Shown here one piece after another: positions 1-8,622 of a stretch of DNA of 64,000 nucleotides. Position 1 is the first letter of the stretch, and each line of letters begins with the position of its first letter. A program made the position numbers and the translations under genes. This DNA is from Burkholderia cenocepacia (GTDB lineage: Bacteria; Pseudomonadota; Gammaproteobacteria; Burkholderiales; Burkholderiaceae), in NCBI RefSeq assembly GCF_014211915.1, contig NZ_CP060039.1, positions 2,232,001-2,296,000 on the forward strand, written 5' to 3'. Below the pieces are notes generated by a model. That model saw nothing but the letters and a program-made list of their open reading frames with translations, was not told where the DNA came from and made no database searches.

Positions 1-147
1 TTCAGGAATGCCGAGCGGCGCGAACGGTTGTGTCGAGAAGCCGGTTGCGGCGATCAGGTCGGCCGTGTGGAGGAGGGCGAGCGTGGCCTCGCGGAAGAAC
101 AGTGCGGCCAGGAAGCCGGACAGGAAGGGCAGGATGACTTTCTGCAT
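1..147 (-). CDS. Hypothetical inner-membrane protein, partial
   Basis: Reading leftward from the ATG at 147, 49 codons stay open to the window edge, so only the N-terminus is present. The visible part is hydrophobic (start MQKVILPFLSGFLAALFF), consistent with a membrane segment at residues 3-18. Codon use matches the host genes. It diverges from the ssu operon. No family recognised. Confidence 0.55.
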   Translation of the reverse strand, partial: MQKVILPFLSGFLAALFFREATLALLHTADLIAATGFSTQPFAPLGIPE

Positions 148-488
148 CGATGAGTGCACCGCAGGCGCGCACGGCCGAAGCCGTATGCGCGAAGTTATTC
201 GGATAGGTGCGCCATTATAGGGCCCGGCCGCGGCGATATTCGCTCCAGCGTCGTGCTAATCACGAAAGCGGAAAACCTAAGCTCAAAAAAATCGTTCCAA
301 AGCCCTGTACCGATCCCTAGACTGATTCCTCAGAAACAGCCGTGCGATCGCGTCCTCGTCCGCTGCACGGCCTGACCGGCGAGCCATCCCGATTCGAATG
401 CACACCATGCATGCGTCGCTCCTCCGCGACGCGAGCAGGGCGACGTTTTTTTCAAATTTCGGCAGTGACAGTCAAGCAGGAGCAGCAG
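148..488. promoter_or_regulatory. Divergent intergenic region upstream of ssuD
   Basis: No gene is visible in these 341 bases. A promoter-like pair facing ssuD is TTCCAA at 295-300 and TAGACT at 318-323 with a 17-bp spacer, in an AT-richer stretch. Sulfonate operons are normally activated by CysB/Cbl/SsuR-type LysR proteins, and such a site could lie here, but no operator can be identified by eye. A second AT-rich patch at 215-225 may serve the leftward gene. Confidence 0.3.
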
Positions 489-1646
489 ATGAATGTGTTC
501 TGGTTTATCCCCACGCATGGCGACAGCCGCTATCTCGGCACGGCCGAAGGCGCGCGCGCCGCGGACTACGATTACTTCAAGCAGGTCGCCGTGGCGGCGG
601 ACACGCTCGGCTACGACGGCGTGCTGCTGCCGACCGGCCGTTCCTGCGAGGATGCGTGGGTCGTCGCATCGAGCCTCATTCCGGCTACGCAGCGCCTGAA
701 ATTCCTGGTCGCCGTGCGTCCCGGCATCGCTTCGCCGGGGCTCGCCGCGCGGATGGCCGCGACCTTCGACCGTCTGTCGGGCGGCCGCCTGCTGATCAAC
801 GTCGTCACCGGCGGCGATGCGGCCGAGCTCGAGGGCGACGGCCTCTTCGCCGATCACGACACGCGCTACGAGATCACCGACGATTTCCTGAACATCTGGC
901 GCGGACTGCTCGCCGCATCGCACGACAACGACGGGTTCGACTACATCGGCAAGCACCTGCAGTCGAAAGGCGGCAAGGCGCTTTATCCGCCCGTCCAGCA
1001 TCCGCATCCGCCGCTGTGGTTCGGCGGCTCGTCGCCGGCCGCTCACGCGATCGCCGCCGATCACATCGATACCTATCTGACCTGGGGCGAGCCACCCGAG
1101 GCCGTCGCGAAGAAGATCGCCGACATCCGCGCCCGTGCCGACGCGCGCGGCCGCAAGATCAAGTTCGGCATCCGCCTGCACGTGATCGTGCGCGAGACCG
1201 AGGACGAGGCATGGCGTGACGCCGATCGGCTGATCAGCCGGCTCGACGACGACACGATCGCGCGTGCGCAGAAAGCGTTCGCGAACATGGATTCGGAAGG
1301 CCAGCGCCGGATGGCCGCGCTGCACGGCGGCAAGCGCGGCGGCCGCGAGGCGCTCGAGGTCTATCCGAACCTGTGGGCCGGCGTGGGGCTCGTGCGCGGC
1401 GGCGCCGGCACGGCGCTCGTCGGCAATCCCGAGCAGGTCGCGGAACGGATGCGCGAATACGCGGATCTCGGCATCGAGACGTTCATCCTGTCCGGCTATC
1501 CGCACCTCGAGGAGTCGTATCGCTTCGCGGAACTCGTGTTCCCGCTGATCAAGGGCGAGGGCGTCAAGAAGGCGGCTGGTCCGCTGTCGGGGCCGTTCGG
1601 CGAGATCGTCGGCAACAACTATCTGCCGAAGACGAGCCAGAGCTGA
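489..1646 (+). CDS. ssuD: FMNH2-dependent alkanesulfonate monooxygenase
   Basis: Oxidatively desulfonates aliphatic sulfonates to aldehyde and sulfite using reduced flavin supplied by an SsuE-type reductase, in the cytoplasm. The 385-aa product begins [18 protein letters not shown], the characteristic SsuD start, with a bacterial-luciferase-like TIM-barrel; conserved segments include GRSCEDAW with Cys53 (equivalent of the active-site-region cysteine) and NVVTGGD. The ATG at 489 has an AGGAG Shine-Dalgarno about 7 bases upstream; an upstream in-frame extension to 342 lacks family similarity. ssuC follows after 16 bp. No ssuA or ssuE lies directly upstream, unlike many Burkholderia loci; they may lie outside the window. 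Confidence 0.96.
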   Translation: MNVFWFIPTHGDSRYLGTAEGARAADYDYFKQVAVAADTLGYDGVLLPTGRSCEDAWVVASSLIPATQRLKFLVAVRPGIASPGLAARMAATFDRLSGGRLLINVVTGGDAAELEGDGLFADHDTRYEITDDFLNIWRGLLAASHDNDGFDYIGKHLQSKGGKALYPPVQHPHPPLWFGGSSPAAHAIAADHIDTYLTWGEPPEAVAKKIADIRARADARGRKIKFGIRLHVIVRETEDEAWRDADRLISRLDDDTIARAQKAFANMDSEGQRRMAALHGGKRGGREALEVYPNLWAGVGLVRGGAGTALVGNPEQVAERMREYADLGIETFILSGYPHLEESYRFAELVFPLIKGEGVKKAAGPLSGPFGEIVGNNYLPKTSQS

Positions 1647-1662
1647 GCGACGGAGGCTTGCG

Positions 1663-2475
1663 ATGACAACGAAAACGTCGACGACGGGCGTCGCCGTGGC
1701 CGCCCGCGCGTGGCGCGGCGTCGCGCCGTGGCTCGTGCCGCTCGCGTTGCTGGTGGTGTGGGAGGTCGGTGCGCGCACCGGCTGGCTGTCGACCCGCGTG
1801 CTGCCCGAGCCGGTGGCCGTCGTGCGCGCCGCCTGGTCGCTCGTGACGTCGGGCGAAATGTGGGCGAACGTGAAAGTGAGCACGTGGCGCGCGCTGTTCG
1901 GCTTCGCGATCGGCGGTGGCGTGGGCCTTGCGCTGGGGCTTGCGACCGGGCTGTCGAAGGCCGCCGAGGTCGCGCTCGACTCGACGATCCAGATGATCCG
2001 CAACATCCCGGCGCTCGCGATGATCCCGCTCGTGATCCTGTGGTTCGGCATCGACGAGAAGGCGAAGCTGTTCCTCGTCGCGCTCGGCGTGTTCTTTCCC
2101 GTCTACATCAATACGTATCACGGGATTCGCTCGGTCGACGCGAACCTGATCGAGATGGCGAAGAGCTACGGCGTGCGCGGCTTCGCGCTGTACCGCGACG
2201 TGATCCTGCCCGGCGCATTGCCGTCGATCCTCGTCGGCGTGCGTTTCGCGCTCGGCCTGATGTGGGTGATGCTGATCGTCGCGGAAACGATCTCCGCGCA
2301 GTCGGGCATCGGCTACATGACGATGAACGCGCGTGAATTCCTGCAAACCGACGTGGTGGTGGTCGGCATCCTGCTGTACGCGGTGCTCGGCAAGCTGGCC
2401 GATGTGCTGGCGAAATGGATCGAGCGCGTGACGCTGCGCTGGCACCCCGCCTATCAATCAGGAGCAAAGGCATGA
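1663..2475 (+). CDS. ssuC: Sulfonate ABC transporter permease
   Basis: Inner-membrane permease of the SsuABC aliphatic sulfonate importer (270 aa). About six hydrophobic segments are visible, beginning with [19 protein letters not shown] near residue 20. The binding-protein-dependent transport EAA loop is recognisable in the C-terminal half ([20 protein letters not shown], about residues 167-186), which docks on SsuB. Its stop overlaps the ssuB start (ATGA), indicating translational coupling in ssuDCB. Confidence 0.95.
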   Translation: MTTKTSTTGVAVAARAWRGVAPWLVPLALLVVWEVGARTGWLSTRVLPEPVAVVRAAWSLVTSGEMWANVKVSTWRALFGFAIGGGVGLALGLATGLSKAAEVALDSTIQMIRNIPALAMIPLVILWFGIDEKAKLFLVALGVFFPVYINTYHGIRSVDANLIEMAKSYGVRGFALYRDVILPGALPSILVGVRFALGLMWVMLIVAETISAQSGIGYMTMNAREFLQTDVVVVGILLYAVLGKLADVLAKWIERVTLRWHPAYQSGAKA

Positions 2476-3431
2476 ATGCGACGACTTCGGCGGCCGCCTA
2501 CGGCCCGCTCGCCGGCGCAGACCTCGAGGCCGAACTGGCGCAGGCCCGCGTCGCGGACAGCGATGCGCGTGACGCGGCGATCCTCGAACGTGACGGCAGC
2601 GCAGCGGTCGTGCCGCTCGCGCGGCGGCGCGCGGGCGGCACGGCACCCGACGACGCGGTCACGCTGTCGGGCGTCAGCAAGCGCTTCGGCGCGCGCACGG
2701 TGCTCGACAACGTCGAGCTCGGTATCGCGCGCGGCAGCTTCGTCGCGATCGTCGGCCGCAGCGGCTGCGGGAAATCGACGCTGCTGCGTCTCGTCGCGGG
2801 GCTGGAGCAGCCGAGCAGCGGCGCGCTCGTGACGCGCGGCGAGGGCGGCGGCGTGCTCGACACACGGATCATGTACCAGGATGCGCGCCTGCTGCCGTGG
2901 AAGACCGTGCTGCAGAACGTGATGCTGGGTCTCGGCCGCGGTGCGCGCGACCAGGCCCGCGCGGTGCTCGACGAAGTCGGGCTGCTGGAACGCGCGAACG
3001 ACTGGCCCGCGCAACTGTCGGGCGGCCAGCGGCAGCGTGTCGCACTGGCCCGCGCGCTCGTGCACCGGCCGCAACTGCTGCTGCTCGACGAGCCGCTCGG
3101 CGCGCTGGATGCGCTTACCCGCATCGAGATGCATGCGCTGATCGAGCGCCTGTGGCGCGAGCATCGGTTCACTGCGCTGCTCGTCACGCACGACGTGCAG
3201 GAGGCCGTCGCGCTCGGCGACCGCATCCTGCTGATCGAGCAGGGGCGCGTGGCGCTCGACCAGGCGGTGCCGCTCGACCGGCCGCGTGCCCGCGCGTCGG
3301 CCGCATTCGCGGCGCTGGAGGATCGCGTGCTGAAACGCGTGCTCGCCGGCGGCCCCGGCGCGGCCGATCACGACGCCGAGCATGAAGCAGACAAGGTTCG
3401 ACCGGTCGGGCAGATCCGCTGGGCCGTTTAA
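2472..3431 (+). CDS. ssuB: Sulfonate ABC transporter ATP-binding protein
   Basis: ATPase driving SsuABC sulfonate import (319 aa). Walker [10 protein letters not shown], signature [15 protein letters not shown], Walker B LLLLDEP and H-loop VTHD are all present in order. An Ala-rich N-terminal extension of about 60 residues precedes the ABC fold, making it longer than E. coli SsuB (255 aa). The ATG at 2472 overlaps the ssuC stop by 4 bp; I prefer it over the in-frame codon at 2415, which lies inside ssuC. Confidence 0.95.
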   Translation: MNATTSAAAYGPLAGADLEAELAQARVADSDARDAAILERDGSAAVVPLARRRAGGTAPDDAVTLSGVSKRFGARTVLDNVELGIARGSFVAIVGRSGCGKSTLLRLVAGLEQPSSGALVTRGEGGGVLDTRIMYQDARLLPWKTVLQNVMLGLGRGARDQARAVLDEVGLLERANDWPAQLSGGQRQRVALARALVHRPQLLLLDEPLGALDALTRIEMHALIERLWREHRFTALLVTHDVQEAVALGDRILLIEQGRVALDQAVPLDRPRARASAAFAALEDRVLKRVLAGGPGAADHDAEHEADKVRPVGQIRWAV

Positions 3432-3488
3432 TTCCGGGCGGCTCCGGCCGCCCGTTCTGAGACTTTTTTCTTCGGAGCGATCATCCCG

Positions 3489-3704
3489 ATGAGCATCACT
3501 GCAATCAACGTACGAAACCAGTTCAAGGGCAAGGTCAAGGAGATCATTCGCGGGTCCGTGGTCTCCGAAGTCGACGTCGAGACGCCGTTCGGCATCGTCA
3601 CGTCGGTGATCACCACCCGTTCGGTGGACGAACTCGAACTGAAGGTCGGCGCCGAAGTCGTCGCGCTCGTGAAGTCGACGGAAGTCTCGATCGCGCGTCT
3701 CTGA
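3489..3704 (+). CDS. TOBE-domain molybdopterin/oxyanion-binding protein (Mop family)
   Basis: A 71-aa single TOBE/Mop domain (start MSITAINVRNQFKGKVKEI), the size of stand-alone molbindins that oligomerise to bind molybdate or related oxyanions. It follows ssuB by 57 bp in the same direction and probably shares its transcript. A CGGAGCGATC Shine-Dalgarno region precedes the ATG. Family is clear; whether it binds molybdate, sulfate or something else here is not shown by the sequence. Confidence 0.88.
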   Translation: MSITAINVRNQFKGKVKEIIRGSVVSEVDVETPFGIVTSVITTRSVDELELKVGAEVVALVKSTEVSIARL

Positions 3705-3816
3705 GCGCGCGGGTCGCGCCCCCATGCGGCGTCGGCGGGCAGTGTGCCCGGCGGCGCCGCATGGCATTCGCGCAGCGCGTTTGCCTCGGTATTCGACTTC
3801 TGGACGAAGTGCTAGG

Positions 3817-4044
3817 ATGGAACGACACCGATGCCGGAGGCCAACGCATGACCCCATCCTTTCCCCCGAAGCCATCGAGGCGCTGAAATGGATCGACCAG
3901 TTCGGCGACAGCCGGCCGGTTCCCGCCGCATTCGACGACGTCGTCTACGCGTTGCTGAATGACGGGCTGATCTATCAGGCGGCGGCCGACCGGGTCGACC
4001 TGACGGCCGATGGCCGGTCATTTTTGTCCGACGAATACGATTGA
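3817..4044 (+). CDS. Small hypothetical protein
   Basis: The convincing part is the C-terminal 60 residues, acidic and compact (LSPEAIEALKWIDQFGDS to FLSDEYD). The start is unclear. The best Shine-Dalgarno/ATG pair (GGAGG then ATG at 3848) is in another frame and ends after 12 codons; the in-frame ATG at 3817 gives 75 aa with an atypical basic N-terminus. Either 3817 is right or an indel separates the good start from the body. No function assigned. Confidence 0.5.
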   Translation: MERHRCRRPTHDPILSPEAIEALKWIDQFGDSRPVPAAFDDVVYALLNDGLIYQAAADRVDLTADGRSFLSDEYD

Positions 4045-4099
4045 GCGCGCGGCGCCGGCCGCGCAGGCGGCCGGGCGCGGCTTCGCCACGGAGCGTGCG

Positions 4100-4345
4100 A
4101 TGGAACCCAGAGGCAGCGACCTCGGCGATTTCAGCGAGCCGTACCGCGGTTTCGAGATCGAAGTGAAGACCGAGCAGGTCTGGGACGGCGAGCATGCGCA
4201 CTATCGCGTGCTACAGGGCGATGCCGTGCGGATCGACTGGCGGCTGGTCAAGGTCGACGGGATGCTGCTCACCGAACGGCGCGTGATCGAGCGGGTGTTC
4301 GACGAGGCGCGCCGGGCGATCGATGCTGAGCTGGACGACCGGTAG
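4100..4345 (+). CDS. Small hypothetical protein with YRGFEI motif
   Basis: An 81-aa host protein. Near its N-terminus it carries YRGFEIEV, matching the prophage protein at 12417-12653 (YRGFEIDV), so both probably belong to one small beta-rich family. The ATG at 4100 is chosen because the protein-like part starts there; the frame is open to 4010 but overlaps the previous gene. It ends about 80 bp before dusA. No function is known to me. Confidence 0.65.
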   Translation: MEPRGSDLGDFSEPYRGFEIEVKTEQVWDGEHAHYRVLQGDAVRIDWRLVKVDGMLLTERRVIERVFDEARRAIDAELDDR

Positions 4346-4426
4346 CGTGCGGGTCGGGCGGGCATGGCCGGTATTGCGGTAAAATACCCGGTTGTTTCCG
4401 TGCCGCCTGGCCTGTACCCGAATTCC

Positions 4427-5461
4427 ATGTCCGTTCCGTCCTCGCTTTCCCCTCGCCGTGTATCGGTCGCGCCAATGCTCGACTGGACGGACCGCCATTG
4501 CCGTTCGTTCCACCGCACGCTGACGCGCAATACGTGGCTGTATACGGAGATGATCACGACGGGTGCGCTGCTGTTCGGCGATGCCCAGCGGCATCTCGCG
4601 TTCACGCCGAGCGAATCGCCGGTCGCGCTGCAACTGGGCGGCAGCGAGCGGGACGACCTCGCGCGCGCGGCGAAACTCGGCGAGCAGTGGGGCTACGACG
4701 AAATCAACCTGAATTGCGGGTGTCCGTCCGAGCGCGTGCAGCGCGGCGCGTTCGGTGCGTGTCTGATGAACGAGCCGCAGCTCGTCGCCGAATGTGTGCG
4801 GGCGATGCGCGATGCGGTGTCGGTGCCGGTGACGGTCAAGCATCGGATCGGTGTCGATGCGGTCGAGGATTACGCGTTCGTGCGCGACTTCGTCGGCACG
4901 GTGGCCGAGGCTGGTTGCGAAACGTTCGTCGTGCATGCCCGCAACGCGATCCTGAAGGGGCTGTCGCCGAAGGAGAATCGCGAGATCCCGCCGCTCAAAT
5001 ACGACTATGCGTATCGGTTGAAGCGCGATTTTCCGTCGCTGGAGATCGTGATCAACGGCGGTATCACGACGCTCGACGAAGTCGCGCAGCATCTCGAGCA
5101 CGTCGACGGCGTGATGCTCGGGCGCGAGGCGTATCACAACCCGTACGTGCTGGCGGAGGTCGATGCGCGCTTCTACGGGTCGACCGCAGCGGTGCCGACG
5201 CGCGAAGAGGCCGAAGCGCAACTGATCGAATACTGCGCGGCTGAACTGAAGCGCGGAACCTACCTCGGCGCGATCGTGCGGCACGCGCTCGGGCTGTATC
5301 GCGGCATGCCTGGTGCGCGCGGCTGGCGTCGCGTGCTGTCCGACAACAAGAGGCTCGCACGCGGCGATCTGGCCGTGTTCGACGAGGCCCGCGCGCATCT
5401 GAACGAAGCCGAAGAATTTTTTGAAAAAAAGGCTTTGCAAGATTCAAAAGTGTTCGTATAA
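4427..5461 (+). CDS. dusA: tRNA-dihydrouridine(20/20a) synthase
   Basis: FMN-dependent reductase that converts uridine to dihydrouridine in the tRNA D-loop (344 aa). Hallmarks: VAPMLDWTDRHCR near residue 15, the catalytic segment NLNCGCPSERVQRGAFGACL with Cys99 as proton donor, and VINGGITT with LGREAYHNP in the FMN phosphate site. The ATG at 4427 fits the family N-terminus; an ATG at 4364 would add 21 atypical residues. The promoter of the following tRNA overlaps its last codons. Confidence 0.95.
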   Translation: MSVPSSLSPRRVSVAPMLDWTDRHCRSFHRTLTRNTWLYTEMITTGALLFGDAQRHLAFTPSESPVALQLGGSERDDLARAAKLGEQWGYDEINLNCGCPSERVQRGAFGACLMNEPQLVAECVRAMRDAVSVPVTVKHRIGVDAVEDYAFVRDFVGTVAEAGCETFVVHARNAILKGLSPKENREIPPLKYDYAYRLKRDFPSLEIVINGGITTLDEVAQHLEHVDGVMLGREAYHNPYVLAEVDARFYGSTAAVPTREEAEAQLIEYCAAELKRGTYLGAIVRHALGLYRGMPGARGWRRVLSDNKRLARGDLAVFDEARAHLNEAEEFFEKKALQDSKVFV

Positions 5462-5462
5462 T
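5435..5462 (+). promoter_or_regulatory. Sigma-70 promoter for tRNA-His
   Basis: TTGCAA at 5435-5440 and a perfect TATAAT at 5457-5462, 16-bp spacer, inside the 3' end of dusA and about 53 bp before the mature tRNA. Start expected near 5470. Confidence 0.75.
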
Positions 5463-5515
5463 CTTGTTCTTCGCTGCTGAAACAAAACAGCGAAACGAAG
5501 CAAGCAGTATCAGTG

Positions 5516-5591
5516 GTGGCTGTAGCTCAGTTGGTAGAGTCCAGGATTGTGATTCCTGTCGTCGTGGGTTCGAGTCCCATCAGCCACCCCA
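5516..5591 (+). tRNA. tRNA-His (GTG)
   Basis: Full cloverleaf: acceptor GTGGCTG paired with CAGCCAC, anticodon stem CAGGA/TCCTG around loop TTGTGAT with anticodon GTG at 5549-5551, and the T-arm GTGGGTTCGAGTCCCAT. G at 5515 supplies the G-1 specific to tRNA-His, facing discriminator C5588, and CCA (5589-5591) is encoded. The prophage is integrated at its 3' end, with the integrase gene pointing at it. Confidence 0.97.
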
Positions 5592-5669
5592 ACAAATTCA
5601 AGCACTTGCAGCAGAATCAAGCTGACGTGTTACAAGTTTTGGAAGATAAGATTCCAAAATTTGGAAGAT
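5552..5669. other. Inferred left attachment site (attL) region
   Basis: The shift from host genes to phage genes occurs just after tRNA-His, a common tyrosine-integrase target. The crossover core should lie in the tRNA 3' half (about 5552-5591), which the phage restores intact. Beyond it, TTTGGAAGAT occurs twice as direct repeats 22 bp apart (5638-5647, 5660-5669), with an inverted copy between (TTCCAAAA at 5652-5659); these look like arm-type integrase or Xis sites. attR lies outside the window, so exact ends cannot be given. Confidence 0.5.
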
Positions 5670-5678
5670 GTATCGAGC

Positions 5679-5705
5679 AAGGCCCGCCACTGAGCGGGCC
5701 TTTTT
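5679..5705 (+). terminator. Intrinsic terminator downstream of tRNA-His
   Basis: Stem AAGGCCCGC/GCGGGCCTT around loop CACTGA followed by a T tract. It would end tRNA-His transcripts and insulate the cargo gene at 5736. Confidence 0.75.
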
Positions 5706-5735
5706 GCGTTCCGCACATTTGGGGTTACATTGGCA

Positions 5736-6359
5736 ATGAACTCACGCGGTAAAGGCATAAAGCAATGGATATTGAAACGGGCCGCTGATATAGCCAACGC
5801 GAAATCTCGTAGCCGCGCAAATCGTGCAGGCGTCGTTATCAAGGACATAGGGATCATTTCTGATGGCGATGCGGAGACAGCGTTCTACATAGAGGAAGGC
5901 TTCCCTGGAGGTCTTGAATTGCACAACGTTGTTTCGCGCGGCACACGGAGCGTTGTAGTTGTTGGGCAGGGTAGCGGTGATCGGAAAAACGATGGGGAAA
6001 GCTCAATGAAAGTTTCGATTTCTGGTGAAAGCAACGTGGTAGGTGGCCATACTGGAATTTCGGTGCCGAATGACTCCAGCACGGAGATAGCGATCGGCGA
6101 TAAAGCATCGGTGTCCGGTGGCGTTTATGGCATCAATGAGCGTGATGCAATAGTCGACGAGCTCAAGAAAATTCTCCCGCCGGAAACACCGCATGAAGCG
6201 ATCGAAGATGCTCTCGATGCTGTCCGTAAGGTAAAAGGTGGTACGCAAGAAGAAAAGGAGGAGGCCGTTCGTGGCAGCCGTCTCCGGGAGTGGATCAAGG
6301 AATATGGAGGCGATGTGGTCGGGCTCGTAGTGAAGGCTGCGCAATCGATGATGTCGTGA
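5736..6359 (+). CDS. Unknown cargo protein between attL and integrase
   Basis: A 207-aa soluble-looking protein in the usual position for a lysogenic cargo gene, outside the integrase and on the opposite strand. The N-terminus is basic (MNSRGKGIKQWILKR); the middle is rich in short Gly/Ser/Val strands (SISGESNVVGG, IAIGDKASVSGG), suggesting stacked beta structure; the last 70 residues look helical and charged. It is visibly AT-richer than flanking genes. ATG 5736 has GGGG upstream; a TTG at 5730 is an alternative. Family not recognised. Confidence 0.7.
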   Translation: MNSRGKGIKQWILKRAADIANAKSRSRANRAGVVIKDIGIISDGDAETAFYIEEGFPGGLELHNVVSRGTRSVVVVGQGSGDRKNDGESSMKVSISGESNVVGGHTGISVPNDSSTEIAIGDKASVSGGVYGINERDAIVDELKKILPPETPHEAIEDALDAVRKVKGGTQEEKEEAVRGSRLREWIKEYGGDVVGLVVKAAQSMMS

Positions 6360-6369
6360 TCGAAGGGCG

Positions 6370-7491
6370 TCAGCGAGTTGCACGTACTTTTCTCTGCCGG
6401 CGCCGGTCATACGTCTTTCTCACCATGCGTTCATCGGCGTGGCCCGTCGCGTCGATAATCCGGTCGTCGCCTTCTTCCTGCCGATCCGTGACTGCCGCCG
6501 GGCGCATATCGCGCAGCGCGAACCGTTCGAACGGCACGCCGCGCGCCTGCGCTTCCTTCTCGCAGTAGCCCATCAGCCGCGACCAATTCGTGTTCCATCC
6601 GCTGCGCGTGTACACCTGGCCGGCGGTGTTGCCGAACACGTGCACGCTCGACGTGCGCTGAAGCGCGAGCGCTTCGTCGATCACTGCCTTCAGCTCGGGC
6701 GACCAAAGCACGAGCTTCACACGCTGTTGCTCGCCGGCTTTCCGTTTCCCGATCGGCACCTCGACGCCTTCCGGCTTGATGCCCTGGCGGTGCAGCTCGC
6801 GCATCTCGGTCGGCCGGCTCACGGTCAGGTATGCGGCCTGCACGCACAGCGCGAGAATCAGGTATGCCGAGCTGGGGTGTTGGTCACCAACGCTTCGCCG
6901 CGACCGTGCGACCTCGACCGCGAGCTCGATTTCGTCCTGCGTCACGTACCGCTGGCGCGGCCGCGTCGGGTTGTACTCGATGCCGCGGCACGGGTTCGTT
7001 TCGAGCTCGCCGCGGCGCCGGCCGTATTCGAGGATCGCGGATAGAAGGGCGATTTCCTTGTTCGCCTTCGCCGGCGCGCCGAGCTGCGCGCGCTGGTCGA
7101 GGTAACCGTACACGTGCTTCGGCTTAATGGCCGCCGGCGACATCGTCCCGAAGACCTTGATCAGCCGTTTCGACTCGACCCGGTTCTCGTCGAGCGTGGA
7201 CTGTGCCTTGCGTCGCTCGTCGGTGTGCGGCAGGCCGTCTTGCCACTCGAAATACTGCGCGACGAGCGCCTCGACCGTTCCCGGCTCGATGGCGTTTCCG
7301 TTCAAGGCCTCCGCGCGCTCGATCGCCTGCTTGCGGATTTCGGCGAGCGCTTCCTTGTTGTGGGCCGGGGCCGACAGACGGAATGCCCATCTGCCATTGG
7401 GCAGCTTGTAGCCGAAGCTGACCTTATGTTTCCCGTAGTGGGCGTAGAGCCGGAAGGGCAAGCCGTCCGGACGTTTTCGTCGTCCGATCAT
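6370..7491 (-). CDS. int: Phage tyrosine integrase
   Basis: Site-specific recombinase that integrates and excises the prophage at tRNA-His (373 aa). The C-terminal catalytic domain shows Arg I in SRPTEMRELH (R226), box II as RDMRPAAV (R327, R330), His351 in GHADERMV and the nucleophile Tyr361 in KTYDRR. The first box II residue is Arg instead of the usual His. The N-terminus (GRRKRPDGLPFRLYAHYGK) resembles arm-binding domains of this integrase class. Its start overlaps the DUF4224 gene by 4 bp (ATGA). Confidence 0.95.
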   Translation of the reverse strand: MIGRRKRPDGLPFRLYAHYGKHKVSFGYKLPNGRWAFRLSAPAHNKEALAEIRKQAIERAEALNGNAIEPGTVEALVAQYFEWQDGLPHTDERRKAQSTLDENRVESKRLIKVFGTMSPAAIKPKHVYGYLDQRAQLGAPAKANKEIALLSAILEYGRRRGELETNPCRGIEYNPTRPRQRYVTQDEIELAVEVARSRRSVGDQHPSSAYLILALCVQAAYLTVSRPTEMRELHRQGIKPEGVEVPIGKRKAGEQQRVKLVLWSPELKAVIDEALALQRTSSVHVFGNTAGQVYTRSGWNTNWSRLMGYCEKEAQARGVPFERFALRDMRPAAVTDRQEEGDDRIIDATGHADERMVRKTYDRRRQRKVRATR

Positions 7492-7733
7492 GATCGCAGT
7501 GCGGCGAAGTTCGGTTCTTCTGACGCAGCGGGGCGGTTCCGGCGCGCGGGTGTTGAGGGGGCGGTGCCGTTCATGCGTGCGTCATAGTATTCGCGCGCGA
7601 CGAGCGGAACGCCGGCAATGTTGACGGCGTACGGCCAATGGTTGCGCTCGAGCCAGCGTTTCATGCAGGCGTGGCTACGCGGCTTGCAGCCAACCAGCTC
7701 GGCCAGCTCCGGAGTGGTGAGATAGAGGCTCAT
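7488..7733 (-). CDS. DUF4224 protein, probable excisionase or DNA-binding factor
   Basis: An 81-aa protein beginning MSLYLTTPELAELVGCKPRS, the DUF4224 pattern of a short helix-turn-helix-like segment followed by a basic WLERNHWPYAVNIAG region. The family typically sits beside integrase, and here both of its ends overlap neighbours by 4 bp (integrase and the ASCH-like gene). By position it may be the recombination directionality factor; that is inference. Confidence 0.7.
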   Translation of the reverse strand: MSLYLTTPELAELVGCKPRSHACMKRWLERNHWPYAVNIAGVPLVAREYYDARMNGTAPSTPARRNRPAASEEPNFAALRS

Positions 7734-8428
7734 GATTCGATCCTTCGAAATGCCACGACCCATACCCACGGGTTTATGTCCCAGCCATGCCCGCGCGCGG
7801 CGTTCAGGCTGTCCCACAGGTCGTGAAAGGCGCGGATGCTGGGCGGCCGGAACGCTCCGCCGCCGTGGCCGCGCATGTGGTGGTCGGCGATCGTCACGCC
7901 TTCGTCGCGCGCGTCCGACTCGCTGATGCTCTGGAGGCGCTCGGCGCGCACGCCGGTGATCTCGAGCGTGATGCGCGACGCCCAGCGCGGCATGTGGATG
8001 GACGGCGTCCAGCCGCGCGATTCCTTGGCGTCGAGCGCCTGGAACGTGTTGAGGTCGATGTCGACTTCGACGCGGCCGTCGTCGGCCTGGTACGCGATGC
8101 CGGCATAGCGGCGTGTCGGTCGGCTGCCTTCGAACGTCTCGGTGCCGATGCGGCGCACCTCATGCGTTTCGCGCACCCACAGACTGTCACCGACGTCGCC
8201 ATGCGGACAGACGTAACATTCACCGGTGCGTGTGTGCCAGATCGCGGCCAGCTCCGGCGCGGGCGTTCCGCCGGCATATTTCACGGATCCGCCGCCGGCT
8301 GTCGTCGGCTCCCACATGCCGAGCGGATTATCGTGAGGCAGCTTGATGATTCTCCGCGTCTGTGTCTTCCGGCCTTCGAGGATGGCGCGCACCATGGGGC
8401 CGCTGAAAAGGATAGGGCGTTCCGTCAC
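7730..8428 (-). CDS. ASCH-like phage protein
   Basis: A 232-aa protein beginning VTERPILFSGPMVRAILEGRK and continuing TQTRRIIK, typical of phage proteins with an ASCH/PUA-like nucleic-acid-binding fold. A GTG at 8428 is chosen because it overlaps the upstream stop (GTGA) and starts exactly at the conserved region. Biochemical role unknown; RNA or modified-base binding is a family-level guess. Confidence 0.65.
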   Translation of the reverse strand: MTERPILFSGPMVRAILEGRKTQTRRIIKLPHDNPLGMWEPTTAGGGSVKYAGGTPAPELAAIWHTRTGECYVCPHGDVGDSLWVRETHEVRRIGTETFEGSRPTRRYAGIAYQADDGRVEVDIDLNTFQALDAKESRGWTPSIHMPRWASRITLEITGVRAERLQSISESDARDEGVTIADHHMRGHGGGAFRPPSIRAFHDLWDSLNAARGHGWDINPWVWVVAFRRIES

Positions 8429-8622
8429 AGGTCGAGCTCCTTCGCTTCGGCGAACGTCGTCGTCGCGAGGCGCACCATTTCGCGGATGTTCGTCGACAAC
8501 TTCCACGACGGGTAGGTGGTCGCGAGCTGCTCCTGCAGCCTCTTCCACTCGCCGAGCGTCATCGTCATGGTGAGCGTCATCGGCACGTCGTCGGGCCGCT
8601 GAATCTTGAACTCGGATTTCAT
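8425..8622 (-). CDS. Small phage hypothetical protein
   Basis: A 65-aa acidic, helical protein (MKSEFKIQRPDDVPMTLTM, then LGEWKRLQEQL). It overlaps both neighbours by 4 bp in the leftward operon. No recognised family; an adaptor to the adjacent ASCH-like or DUF5131 proteins is possible but unsupported. Confidence 0.6.
   Translation of the reverse strand: MKSEFKIQRPDDVPMTLTMTMTLGEWKRLQEQLATTYPSWKLSTNIREMVRLATTTFAEAKELDL

Noticed and set aside
330..2051. Long minus-strand frame opposite ssuD and ssuC
   Set aside because: Arg/Asp/Val-rich shadow of high-GC coding on the + strand, with no domain; the + strand genes are certain.
4364..4426. N-terminal extension of DusA
   Set aside because: Residues upstream of Met 4427 do not resemble the family, and the stretch contains a promoter-like TAAAAT.
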